DNA of 64,000 nt from a virus (IMGVR_UViG_3300033145_001598:1-64000); one strand, 5' to 3'; numbered from the stretch's first letter, positions 51,469 through 59,167 are shown. Program-made: numbers and translations. Notes: generated from the sequence alone by a model not told the origin.

Positions 51469-51840
51469 CTAATATAAGAGGAACTGTCTTAGGTAACATT
51501 TATACTGTGAAGGAAAGCTCCCACCCTTCTGCAGCATTAAGCTAACATGTCCGTCTGAACCAGCAGGAACTACAAGGTCTTTATAGACATAGCCTAGCAT
51601 TTCGTTATCTGCATGATGGCAGATAACTTTGAAGTGTTCTGTTGCATTGTTTGGATTACTAACAGCAAAGAAGATAATTGGCGTACCTGATTGCCAATTG
51701 TTATTTTTCCATTCTGCTCCAATTCGGCCCATACCCTCATAGTGAAGGGTAGGTTCTTTTACTTTTGTGTAAAAGCTAGTACTACATGCTGTAAGAGAAG
51801 TAAAGAGTAGTGAAAATATTACTATCAATAAGAATTTCAT
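51469..51840 (-). CDS. Lipoprotein
   Basis: 123 residues from ATG 51840, eight bases after AAGG. MKFLLIVIFSLLFTSLTAC is a lipoprotein signal with lipobox LTAC. The mature part is beta-rich with several Trp and Tyr residues. Phage lipoproteins often block superinfection or act in the envelope; the specific role is unknown. The frame is open to 51912, but that part has no signal. Confidence 0.6.
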   Translation of the reverse strand: MKFLLIVIFSLLFTSLTACSTSFYTKVKEPTLHYEGMGRIGAEWKNNNWQSGTPIIFFAVSNPNNATEHFKVICHHADNEMLGYVYKDLVVPAGSDGHVSLMLQKGGSFPSQYKCYLRQFLLY

Positions 51841-51923
51841 GTATATTGCCTTTTTCTGATTCAAAAAGTAGAGAATTTGTTTTATCGAATAGTTCGTGCG
51901 GTTCTGTTGCATCCCATATTTCT

Positions 51924-52088
51924 CTAATCTACGTTTTCTGTAAAAATACTAGAGATTGGTGAATTTGTTTCGAATGACACATTGTATACCTCACTATAGA
52001 GAGCTTGTCCACCACAAGAACATAGTAGTATACTAAAAAAGGCTAATAGTGTTAGTGCTTTGAGTATTTCCCGATAGATTCTGCCCAC
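51924..52088 (-). CDS. Small lipoprotein, GTG start
   Basis: 54 residues from GTG 52088, which directly follows the stop of the upstream gene and lies seven bases after GAGG. ILKALTLLAFFSILLCSC is a hydrophobic signal with LCSC as a possible lipobox, then 30 polar residues. A second lipoprotein gene follows downstream. The pair might act together in the envelope; spanin function was considered but lacks support. Confidence 0.5.
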   Translation of the reverse strand: MGRIYREILKALTLLAFFSILLCSCGGQALYSEVYNVSFETNSPISSIFTENVD

Positions 52089-52364
52089 TTACTTGCCTCG
52101 CTTCTCTTTTCTTCGCCTACCTCTTTCGGTAGAAGGCAGAAGTTTACCATCTTCTCCCCTCTTCAGTCTATGGGCAGCTATGAAGCTTTCTGCTTCGTCT
52201 GTTGTAGTAATCTTCCCGCCAAACTTATGTCCATTGTTTCTTGAAAAGCCATGAATAACACAAAATTTATGACTGTTCTCATGTTGTTCACAGATACATT
52301 TGTCTTCGCCTCTTGCTTTATTAACAATGTACAGCCAGTCTGAATTCTTAATTCCTATGCCCAT
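52089..52364 (-). CDS. Unknown small protein
   Basis: 91 residues with CICEQHENSHKFCVIHGF (two Cys and two His possibly binding zinc) and a basic C-terminus (ERGRRRKEKRGK). Not recognised. Confidence 0.5.
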   Translation of the reverse strand: MGIGIKNSDWLYIVNKARGEDKCICEQHENSHKFCVIHGFSRNNGHKFGGKITTTDEAESFIAAHRLKRGEDGKLLPSTERGRRRKEKRGK

Positions 52365-52380
52365 TATTTCTCCTGGTTCT

Positions 52381-52638
52381 CTAATAGTTGTCAGGTTCTG
52401 CTGCTAATATATCTTTTAATATATCTTCTGCTAAACATTCTGCATGCAATAAACATAAATAGACTGTGCCACCTGCACCATCACTAATTTCAAGCTTGAA
52501 AGCTTTTGTTCCTTTTGGTAGAGTAGCCATTTCCATAGCATCTCTTCGTGAAGGATTGGTAGCCCATTCATCTTGTGCACAGTTACGACAGTATGCACCA
52601 TTACCTTTAACTTTCTGAACTATTCCTTGTACTCTCAT
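52381..52638 (-). CDS. Unknown small protein
   Basis: 85 residues from ATG 52638 (MRVQGIVQKV). GAYCRNCAQDEWATN has a C-x2-C pair; GTVYLCLLHAECLAEDIL adds two Cys and one His. A zinc site is likely. Function unknown. Confidence 0.45.
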   Translation of the reverse strand: MRVQGIVQKVKGNGAYCRNCAQDEWATNPSRRDAMEMATLPKGTKAFKLEISDGAGGTVYLCLLHAECLAEDILKDILAAEPDNY

Positions 52639-52689
52639 TTTCTTCTCGCCAAACTCTAGTACCAATCCCTAGTTTACTCTGCCCATGGC

Positions 52690-53142
52690 TTATGATTCAC
52701 ACCCAGGGCAGATTCTACATGTGATAGCTACTACGTTTAGTCTCTTTCCACAGGCAATACAGTTCCATCTGTCTGAATTGTAGTTAGCCAATTGCGCTTT
52801 GTTCTCTATAACAATGTTAAATACTTCTTCTACTAAAAAAGTTTGGGCTAGTATTACATTGGAAAACTTATTGAATTTGATAGCAATGGGTTTAGCATTG
52901 GTTCCGATCCAACTTTCATGCTCTATATATATAACCTTATAAATCCTTCCTCTTTCAGGAGTGCTTTCCTTTTTCGGGACTTTTGTAATTTTAAGTACAC
53001 GCCAACATCCCGGAGTAATATCCGCTCTTTCTTCGATAGCTGCAATATAGTGTATGGTCTCTGGATCCATAACGATTAACATACCTACATGTATGTCATC
53101 TACACATAGAGGGATTGAGCCAAGAAATGTTTGGGTGAGCAC
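52690..53142 (-). CDS. Unknown protein with C-terminal zinc finger
   Basis: 150 residues from GTG 53142, or about 130 from ATG 53082; the start is uncertain because it overlaps the SLOG gene. A small beta-barrel-like N-terminus is followed by WNCIACGKRLNVVAITCRICPGC, a C-x2-C ... C-x2-C-x2-C zinc finger. Confidence 0.5.
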   Translation of the reverse strand: MLTQTFLGSIPLCVDDIHVGMLIVMDPETIHYIAAIEERADITPGCWRVLKITKVPKKESTPERGRIYKVIYIEHESWIGTNAKPIAIKFNKFSNVILAQTFLVEEVFNIVIENKAQLANYNSDRWNCIACGKRLNVVAITCRICPGCES

Positions 53143-53725
53143 TGGTCACATCAACCTCCACTTTTACAATCTTTTCTAACTTCAATTGTCTCAGGCTATA
53201 TCTTTCTGTCCATACCTTGAGAGGGGAATTCTCTTTAGGAAAGACTAGTATCACATAGTTAGATCTGTTAATCATATGAGCATTTCTTATAGCAAACCAC
53301 TGAACTCTATATGAATTTCCAGGATACTTTCTAAGTTTTGTTCCTTTTTTTAATTCTTTTTGTATCTCTACATATTCTTTGATTATTTGGTTTCTTAAAA
53401 CATGTGTAATGTCGCTATTCCCTGGATCAGTAATTGCCACTGCATTATTAATATAATAACGACGTTTACTGTTCTGTTCTTCTTTGAGAGTATATATCCG
53501 TGGGTAGGTAACTACATATGGAATATCTAGAGATTTACAAACAGCTGTAGACCATAGTCCCATGTCTTCAGACACTGAGGTAAGACAATAGGTAGGATTT
53601 ATATCTAAAAGCTCGTTCATTACTGCTGATTTTACTTGCGCCTTAAATTGATTCATTTCTCCTGACCCAAATTGTCTAGGTCCATTACCTTGAATGAAAC
53701 CCGATACTATAGAGACTACTTTCAT
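53096..53725 (-). CDS. SLOG-superfamily (DUF1273/YpsA-like) protein
   Basis: 209 residues. DINPTYCLTSVSEDMGLWST plus AVCKSLDIPYVVTYP resembles the SLOG nucleotide-ligand fold of YpsA/DprA relatives, with a Gly-rich loop replaced by MNQFK-type sequence at the start. NRSNYVILVFP is a late strand. SLOG proteins bind or cleave nucleotide-derived signals in conflict systems. A role in counter-defence is a guess. Confidence 0.45.
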   Translation of the reverse strand: MKVVSIVSGFIQGNGPRQFGSGEMNQFKAQVKSAVMNELLDINPTYCLTSVSEDMGLWSTAVCKSLDIPYVVTYPRIYTLKEEQNSKRRYYINNAVAITDPGNSDITHVLRNQIIKEYVEIQKELKKGTKLRKYPGNSYRVQWFAIRNAHMINRSNYVILVFPKENSPLKVWTERYSLRQLKLEKIVKVEVDVTSAHPNISWLNPSMCR

Positions 53726-53907
53726 AATAAGGCTAACTCGCCTTTCTTATCTTTCTTTTTATCTCTTCCAATCTGAAGATACTCATTTGAATGAAAATCA
53801 ATGAAGCTATCTATTTGATTAGTTAGTTTCTTTCCCATCCACCAACCGATGGATAGCATTGCTCCAGTAAAGATCAATTTTCCAGCTGTAAGTGATAAAG
53901 GGTCCAT
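53722..53907 (-). CDS. Small membrane protein
   Basis: 61 residues with one membrane helix (SLTAGKLIFTGAMLSIGWWM) and a charged C-terminal tail. Size and topology would fit a pinholin-like or envelope protein, but there is no lysis gene nearby. Start overlaps nothing; stop overlaps the SLOG start by four bases. Confidence 0.5.
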   Translation of the reverse strand: MDPLSLTAGKLIFTGAMLSIGWWMGKKLTNQIDSFIDFHSNEYLQIGRDKKKDKKGELALL

Positions 53908-53910
53908 TGT

Positions 53911-54135
53911 CTACTCCGTTGGGTGTAAATGTCCATGACCCAGAAGTATACCAACTACATCCTCGGCCACCCTATTCTCTCCATTATTCTTCTTAAGCCA
54001 GACAAGTAAGGATTCTTTCTCTAGATCAGCTATGTCACAAGAGATACACTCTCCGTTTTCAACGAAGGCTCTGACATAAATACCTGTTTCTCCATATTGT
54101 TTATATCTTCCTTGATCAACATATAAGAATTTCAT
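53911..54135 (-). CDS. Unknown small protein
   Basis: 74 residues, beta-rich, not recognised. It shares one base with the RtcB stop and precedes the small membrane protein by three bases; probably one operon. Confidence 0.5.
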   Translation of the reverse strand: MKFLYVDQGRYKQYGETGIYVRAFVENGECISCDIADLEKESLLVWLKKNNGENRVAEDVVGILLGHGHLHPTE

Positions 54136-55463
54136 TATATTGCCTTGATGTTGAGAACAGGTTTTACTCTGTCAATTATCCTTGCTGTAGGATCGAGCGC
54201 TCTCTCAATAATATGACTTTCTTTGTAAGCATCAGGAGCTTCATCAAGAGTACTTTTCACTACTGAAGTAGAATAAATGTCTTTCATTTCTTGTTTAAAT
54301 TTGTCAAGAGATAGTTCTTTTTTAGCTTGTGTTCTAGACATTACTCTACCAGCTCCATGAGGCGCTGAGTAGTTCCATTCACCATTGCTCCTGCCTTCAC
54401 AAATAAGTAAGCCGTCTCTCATGTTAAATGGAATAATTATTTTTTCACCAGTATAACTGGCTACTGCTCCCTTACGGATGATAAGATCTCCAAAGTCTAT
54501 AAGATTATGAACTGTTTCTATTTGTTCAAGAGTTTCTAAAGTATCCTTAAGGCCAAGGCATTTAATAATACGCCGGCCCATTTCTTTCCTATTTAAGTGA
54601 GCATACTCTTGAGCCATTGCCATATCAAACAAGTATCCAAAGGCATCGTCTCCTGTAAGGTATGCAAGCTCCTTAATATCTCCAGCTCCATCTAATCCTA
54701 ATTGTGTTCTAAGATTCTGGATTTTTCCTTCCCATAGTTTCCACTCTGGCTCTTCTTTCTTGAGTTTATCTACAAGGTCAGTAAAGACTCCTTCTCGAAC
54801 GTCCTTAATTCTCAGAAGTGCTCTTTCCTGCCAGTAATTACACACTTTGAGACCAAAGTTTCTAGATCCTGAGTGTATGGTAAGCCAATAATCACCAGTA
54901 TTCTCTGATTTGCCTATTTCTATGAAATGGTTACCTCCACCAAGAGTACCAATACTATTGCAAGCTCTACTAAAATCTGCACCTGTATATCTACAGATTT
55001 CCTGGAACCTATCATAGTCAAAAACAGGTAATTCTGAATTCACTCCTAGCCTATCCGAGGCCTTCTGTACGAGGTTTTTAGCTGCAGATGATGCTAGGAC
55101 CCAATCGTGTCTAGAAACGTTGTATCTGGCTCTCTTGTGAGCTTTAAAGCCCATAGGTACAGTTGACCTGATGTTTTGGTCTATATCCCTGAGAGACATG
55201 GACGACAAGAGACTCTTGCCTAGGTTAATGGCTAGCATTCCACAGCCAATATCCACACCAATAACATTAGGAATGATTTTGTCGGTAAGAGGCATTGTAA
55301 AACCAATTACACTACCTTTGCCAGCATGAGTATCTGGCATAATAGCCACTGGCTTAGTAAATGCAGGATGATTAATCATTTTGGTAATCTGGCTGACACA
55401 TTCTGGTTCTACATCGTCAATCCAGATCTTAGCTGTAGTATATTTGCCTTCACATTCAAACAT
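54135..55463 (-). CDS. rtcB: RtcB RNA ligase
   Basis: 442 residues. GVDIGCGM, LGGGNHFIE, HSGSRN and SAPHGAGR are the metal and GMP-binding motifs; the guanylated His lies in SAPHGAGR. RtcB joins RNA 2',3'-cyclic phosphate or 3'-phosphate ends to 5'-OH ends with GTP and Mn2+. In a phage it can reseal tRNAs cut by host anticodon nucleases. It overlaps the small genes on both sides. Confidence 0.92.
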   Translation of the reverse strand: MFECEGKYTTAKIWIDDVEPECVSQITKMINHPAFTKPVAIMPDTHAGKGSVIGFTMPLTDKIIPNVIGVDIGCGMLAINLGKSLLSSMSLRDIDQNIRSTVPMGFKAHKRARYNVSRHDWVLASSAAKNLVQKASDRLGVNSELPVFDYDRFQEICRYTGADFSRACNSIGTLGGGNHFIEIGKSENTGDYWLTIHSGSRNFGLKVCNYWQERALLRIKDVREGVFTDLVDKLKKEEPEWKLWEGKIQNLRTQLGLDGAGDIKELAYLTGDDAFGYLFDMAMAQEYAHLNRKEMGRRIIKCLGLKDTLETLEQIETVHNLIDFGDLIIRKGAVASYTGEKIIIPFNMRDGLLICEGRSNGEWNYSAPHGAGRVMSRTQAKKELSLDKFKQEMKDIYSTSVVKSTLDEAPDAYKESHIIERALDPTARIIDRVKPVLNIKAI

Positions 55464-55662
55464 GTTTTCTCTTTTCGTCAGATTCTATAAAAGCTCGGTC
55501 AAACTCTTCCATTGCTTGACCAAGAGTTTTATTGCCACAACCTACATATTGTTCTCCATCTTTCCACCAAGCAAATAATCGAAGAGCTGAAATATAACCA
55601 TGATGAAAACCAACCGCTTGAGCTTGTTTTATTAGTTTTTTCATATCTTCTTCATTAACCAT
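55456..55662 (-). CDS. Unknown small protein
   Basis: 68 residues, helical with a Trp-rich centre (LRLFAWWKDGEQYVG). Overlaps the RtcB start by eight bases. Not recognised. Confidence 0.5.
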   Translation of the reverse strand: MVNEEDMKKLIKQAQAVGFHHGYISALRLFAWWKDGEQYVGCGNKTLGQAMEEFDRAFIESDEKRKHV

Positions 55663-55685
55663 AAAGTTTAAACCTTATTTTTTTA

Positions 55686-56132
55686 TTAAAAACGAAATTC
55701 TACTTGACCTGTTGCTGTGATAATGTTTTCTAGATCATCTAAAGAGTTGAAATGTTTAAACTCTGGTTGACCGTCTTCATCACCATTATCTTCGTCTACA
55801 ATATCGTCCCAGGATACATTCCAGTCTATATTGTAGAATCCATGGTTATTACACGTTCTAACACATATACCTCTGCTATCTTTCCAGATATATGTCTCAT
55901 AATTACATGTCCAGTCAACATATAAAGGCTTATTAAAACTACGATGAGTTTCTAACCATACTAAAGCTTTACTATTTCTATTAATAGCAAAGTCTTCACC
56001 ATATTCTAATCTTTCTGTTTCTATTACCTCTAGCATTTTTTTTGCTACTTGAGCAGTAGTAGTATAATCGTTATCTCTAACTATAAATGCAGAAGAACTA
56101 CTGTTGCTTACAAATCCTGTTCTAATCTTCAA
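55686..56132 (-). CDS. GFVSNSSSS-type protein, copy 3
   Basis: 148 residues starting MKIRTGFVSNSSSSAFIV. The same N-terminus opens the next two upstream genes. The remainder has many aromatic residues, two Cys (ICVRTCNN) and an acidic C-terminus that ends QVEFRF. Similar N-termini occur in many hypothetical bacterial and phage proteins of unknown role. Because the split-intein radical SAM gene lies directly upstream, the Ser cluster is a candidate modification or recognition site. Confidence 0.6.
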   Translation of the reverse strand: MKIRTGFVSNSSSSAFIVRDNDYTTTAQVAKKMLEVIETERLEYGEDFAINRNSKALVWLETHRSFNKPLYVDWTCNYETYIWKDSRGICVRTCNNHGFYNIDWNVSWDDIVDEDNGDEDGQPEFKHFNSLDDLENIITATGQVEFRF

Positions 56133-56286
56133 ACCTAAACTCCAATTGCTTCTTTAGATATACTATTACATCGTCTTCTTCTTCGTCTGGAAATTCAGCA
56201 CTCAAATTTTCTTCTAAATAATCATCATTTGCATACATATAGTCTGAACTACTTGAGTTTGCTACAAATCCTAGTCGAAGTTTCAT
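56122..56286 (-). CDS. GFVANSSSS-type peptide, copy 2
   Basis: 54 residues starting MKLRLGFVANSSSSDYMY at ATG 56286, which overlaps the stop of copy 1 (TAATG). The body is short, acidic and ends LKKQLEFRFED. It resembles a precursor peptide in size. The C-terminal QLEFxF matches the pair of genes at 8.5-8.95 kb. Confidence 0.6.
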   Translation of the reverse strand: MKLRLGFVANSSSSDYMYANDDYLEENLSAEFPDEEEDDVIVYLKKQLEFRFED

Positions 56287-56570
56287 TACCAGTGTCCATG
56301 AATCCAATTTATTTTATTGTCTGGTATACCTATTTTTTGTAGGTACTCTTCCATGTCAAAATTATTCATAGAAGTGTTACCACTGATGATTTCTGCTCTT
56401 TCATCTACAATGATCTCCCAAGCATCAGTATCTCCATATTCAATATCTATTTGTTTACCTAGTTCTGAATGACAGACTATTGTGAGGATTTGTTTAGCAG
56501 ATAAATCTGAGAGTTTTATCGTGAATGAAGAGGAGCTGGAATTTGATACGAAGCCAATTCTAAATTTCAT
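56286..56570 (-). CDS. GFVSNSSSS-type protein, copy 1
   Basis: 94 residues starting MKFRIGFVSNSSSSSFTIKL. It is the first gene after the radical SAM C-terminal part, nine bases away. The remainder is a mixed fold with Asp/Glu-rich helices and the end KINWIHGHW; it lacks the QLEFxF tail of copies 2 and 3. Confidence 0.6.
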   Translation of the reverse strand: MKFRIGFVSNSSSSSFTIKLSDLSAKQILTIVCHSELGKQIDIEYGDTDAWEIIVDERAEIISGNTSMNNFDMEEYLQKIGIPDNKINWIHGHW

Positions 56571-56579
56571 TAATAATAT

Positions 56580-57527
56580 TCATGTCATCTCTAGGTCAAA
56601 GACCGGACATTTTCTTTCGTTTGCCATTAATTTATTTCTAAAAGATTCAGCTTGGGGACTTTCCCATACATCTCTCAAAAAATTTTCTGTATTTTGTATT
56701 TTAATAGGGTTATGTCCTGGCTCTTCATCACAAAAACTACAAGGAAACACTTCTCCATTTACATTTATGTAGAGACTGAAGCAGTATGACTCACAAGGCT
56801 CACAGATCATTTCTAAGAGCTTTTTATCTGGATTATCCTGTATAACCTTAAGGAATGAAGGCGCGCTACAGCTATCGAATCCAATTGGTACATCCATTGT
56901 CATTGCTCTAGTAATGAGATTTTTATACATATCTAGATTTCTTAACTGAGTTGTTCTATTTCTACTTCCTTTTGGTTTCATTAATAGAAAGACAATTGCA
57001 TTTAGTCTTTCTAATTCTTCTTCAATTCTTACCTGGTTGATTAAATTAATACATTCATTGTATGTTTCCATACATAATACTTTGTGAATGTTAACTTGTT
57101 TTAATCCAGCCCGCCCGAGTCTATCCACACTAGAAAAGCAGTCACTATCGTTATAGTGACTAACTGCCACTGCACCGCATATAGTGCTAAGCCTAGAGAC
57201 ATGTTCATCGGAAATATCCTTTCCGTTCACTGTAATGTTAGGAACTACTTCATTATGTGGATTATCTCTGCAATACTCCATTATCTTCCATAGATCAGGA
57301 TTTGCGTCTATGGATCCTATGCCGAATGCCACCTGAGTGAGATTTTTAGGAATTCTCTGGAAAATGTCCTTAAAAGTGTTAAGTGACATATTTTTACCTT
57401 TTGAGGTATTCGATTTGTAACAATTATGTACTAATAAGCTATTAGCAAAATAGCTATGGTCTGGTGTAGTTCCAATATTATATACTTGTCCAGAGTAGTC
57501 TTCTCTTGTAATATTCCTTATCTTCAT
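56580..57527 (-). CDS. Radical SAM/SPASM-like protein, C-terminal part preceded by C-intein
   Basis: 315 residues. Residues 1-35 are a C-intein; the remaining 280 begin with Cys+1 in CYKSNTSKG and form the body of a radical SAM protein. That Cys completes the CX3CX2C motif begun on the other chain. CEPCESYCFSLYINVNGEVF, then PCSFCDEE and KCPVFD give the cysteines of a SPASM-like auxiliary-cluster region. The start overlaps the HNH stop (TAATG) behind AGGAG. After trans-splicing the enzyme is about 342 residues. Neighbouring NSSSS peptides may be its substrates. Confidence 0.85.
   Translation of the reverse strand: MKIRNITREDYSGQVYNIGTTPDHSYFANSLLVHNCYKSNTSKGKNMSLNTFKDIFQRIPKNLTQVAFGIGSIDANPDLWKIMEYCRDNPHNEVVPNITVNGKDISDEHVSRLSTICGAVAVSHYNDSDCFSSVDRLGRAGLKQVNIHKVLCMETYNECINLINQVRIEEELERLNAIVFLLMKPKGSRNRTTQLRNLDMYKNLITRAMTMDVPIGFDSCSAPSFLKVIQDNPDKKLLEMICEPCESYCFSLYINVNGEVFPCSFCDEEPGHNPIKIQNTENFLRDVWESPQAESFRNKLMANERKCPVFDLEMT
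57423..57527 (-). other. Split intein, C-terminal fragment
   Basis: 35 residues: MKIRNITREDYSGQVYNIG followed by TTPDHSYFANSLLVHN and then Cys+1. Length and motif order (block F with DHSYFAN, block G with VHN/C) equal known C-inteins of trans-splicing systems. Its partner is at 58459-58743. Confidence 0.85.
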
Positions 57528-58411
57528 TATCTTCTCCTGTTGTCTACTCGTTTATGACATGGCATACAATATGTAATTCCTCGAATCCTTCCTAAAAGGT
57601 GAAGTTTTTCTATTTTTAGAGATACTTCTTCAAATTCCTCGAGACTTAAGTCTTCTAGAGATTTGTTCCATAATTCTTTCTTTAAAATATCTCTGAAACT
57701 ATCAATATGATGGACTTCTAGCTGAGTACTTGTTTTATTACATCTACAGCAAGTGAACTGATCTCTTTCGAGGATTGGAAGTATCCATATTTTATATAAT
57801 CGTGATCTTATTGTCTGTGCTCGGTTACGGTTACCTTTCCATAGACTATGTTTATTTCCTCTTTTATATTGATAAGATCTCTTTGCTCGAGTTTCTTTTG
57901 CTTTTTGTTTGACCTTTGGATCATACATTGGATTATTGACCCTCATTTGTCTTTTTTGTTTCTCTTTCCTTTTATTGTTTTCCTCTTCTGAATAGATTTT
58001 CTTCCGTCCATATTTTTGAATGGACGGATTGTTATCTGAGGACATCCGTTTTTTAGTAGAGATTAAGCTTTTTTCCTTACATTTATTACACATAGCTCTA
58101 CTATATGTTTTTGTTTTATGAAAGGTTTTTACTATGTATGAATTAGTAATATTAATTTTACAACGAGGGCAATATGTTCTCTTAATCTTAGTAGACTTTA
58201 TTCGTCTTTTAGATCGGCATTTATCACATTGTTTTTGTTTATACTTCCCTTGGAAGGATTCTCTGCAAATCTCGCAAATTTTATTGAAAGATCTACTATG
58301 ATAATTTAGCCTATCCTTTTCTCGAGTAAATTGTTTTTTACACTTACTACTACAATATTTGGAATCTTTACGTTTAGCTATAAACCTTCGTTTACATATG
58401 TAACATATCAT
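57527..58411 (-). CDS. Free-standing HNH endonuclease lying between split-intein halves
   Basis: 294 residues. Four Cys pairs in the first 115 residues (CYICKRRF, KYCSSKCKK, ICEICRESF, YCPRCKIN) look like zinc fingers; NNPMYDPKVKQKAKETRAKR resembles a NUMOD3 module; QFTCCRCNKTSTQLEVHHID and ITYCMPCHKRVDN form an HNH core. This order is typical of intron/intein-associated homing nucleases. Its place between the two halves reproduces the fractured-gene arrangement reported from environmental phages. Confidence 0.8.
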   Translation of the reverse strand: MICYICKRRFIAKRKDSKYCSSKCKKQFTREKDRLNYHSRSFNKICEICRESFQGKYKQKQCDKCRSKRRIKSTKIKRTYCPRCKINITNSYIVKTFHKTKTYSRAMCNKCKEKSLISTKKRMSSDNNPSIQKYGRKKIYSEEENNKRKEKQKRQMRVNNPMYDPKVKQKAKETRAKRSYQYKRGNKHSLWKGNRNRAQTIRSRLYKIWILPILERDQFTCCRCNKTSTQLEVHHIDSFRDILKKELWNKSLEDLSLEEFEEVSLKIEKLHLLGRIRGITYCMPCHKRVDNRRR

Positions 58412-58455
58412 ACAATTATGATATAGAATTTTTGCTTATATGTAAACCAAAATGT

Positions 58456-58929
58456 TTAAAATCCTATGATTTCATCGTCTTCGGTGAGCTCATCTGCTCG
58501 AATCCATCCTTTTGATGTATATAATTTATGATTTGGTGTTAATCTAAGTGTCTCATTATCTGTTACAATCTTAATTAATTCACCTTCATATTCTCTGACA
58601 AAGGTCTGGTCAACTATTTGTTGAGTGCGAGACACTTTTCCATTTTTATGTATCTTTGCTCCATACACAGATTCACCTACCTTAATTTCTTGAATTGATT
58701 TTTCTCCATCAGGAGTCAGAACCTTAGTGTCAGGGGGTACACAGAAACTACATCCTCCATCGCAGATTGTAGATATCTCAATATCCAGTATCTCTGGTCC
58801 GAACGGACTGTAAGTCGGATCGTCATCAAAGGTGTCACCCCAACGAGCGAAAAAGCCTGTGTCTTTGTTGAAGTCATAACTATACCCATTACTTCTTACC
58901 TTTTTCACTGGCCTTTTTTCTGTTTTCAT
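58456..58929 (-). CDS. Radical SAM protein, N-terminal part followed by N-intein
   Basis: 157 residues. Residues 1-62 are the N-extein, ending ISTICDGGCSF, the first two cysteines of a radical SAM CX3CX2C motif. Residues 63-157 are an N-intein that begins with Cys1 (CVPPDTKVLTPDGEK). The stop follows ELTEDDEIIGF, a normal N-intein end. This chain has no function by itself; it must be joined to the product at 56580-57527. Confidence 0.85.
   Translation of the reverse strand: MKTEKRPVKKVRSNGYSYDFNKDTGFFARWGDTFDDDPTYSPFGPEILDIEISTICDGGCSFCVPPDTKVLTPDGEKSIQEIKVGESVYGAKIHKNGKVSRTQQIVDQTFVREYEGELIKIVTDNETLRLTPNHKLYTSKGWIRADELTEDDEIIGF
58459..58743 (-). other. Split intein, N-terminal fragment
   Basis: 95 residues from CVPPDTKVLTPDGEKSIQEI to DDEIIGF. 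Block A is CVPPDTKVLT, block B is RLTPNHKLYT with the conserved T-x-x-H. The length is near the 100 residues of known N-inteins. The gene stops right after it, showing a natural split. Confidence 0.85.
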
Positions 58930-58934
58930 GATAT

Positions 58935-59162
58935 TTATAAATTTTCTTTACTTACCTGTTTGATACCTTGTTTTTCTTCTTCTTCTAATACTATCCTTCT
59001 ATTATTATACTTGGTAAGGTCATACTCTACTAATTGACCCTTTTCAAACTTAAAGAATTCTCTCTTACTATTATTCTTAAGCACTATTGTTTCTTTACGG
59101 ATTCCCGCAGTAGATCTGTTTCTAGCAGAATCTAGTCTTTTAGTCTCATCGAACTTTCTCAT
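58935..59162 (-). CDS. Unknown small basic protein
   Basis: 75 residues, Lys/Arg-rich, not recognised. It ends five bases before the radical SAM N-part begins. Confidence 0.5.
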   Translation of the reverse strand: MRKFDETKRLDSARNRSTAGIRKETIVLKNNSKREFFKFEKGQLVEYDLTKYNNRRIVLEEEEKQGIKQVSKENL

Positions 59163-59167
59163 TCTAA

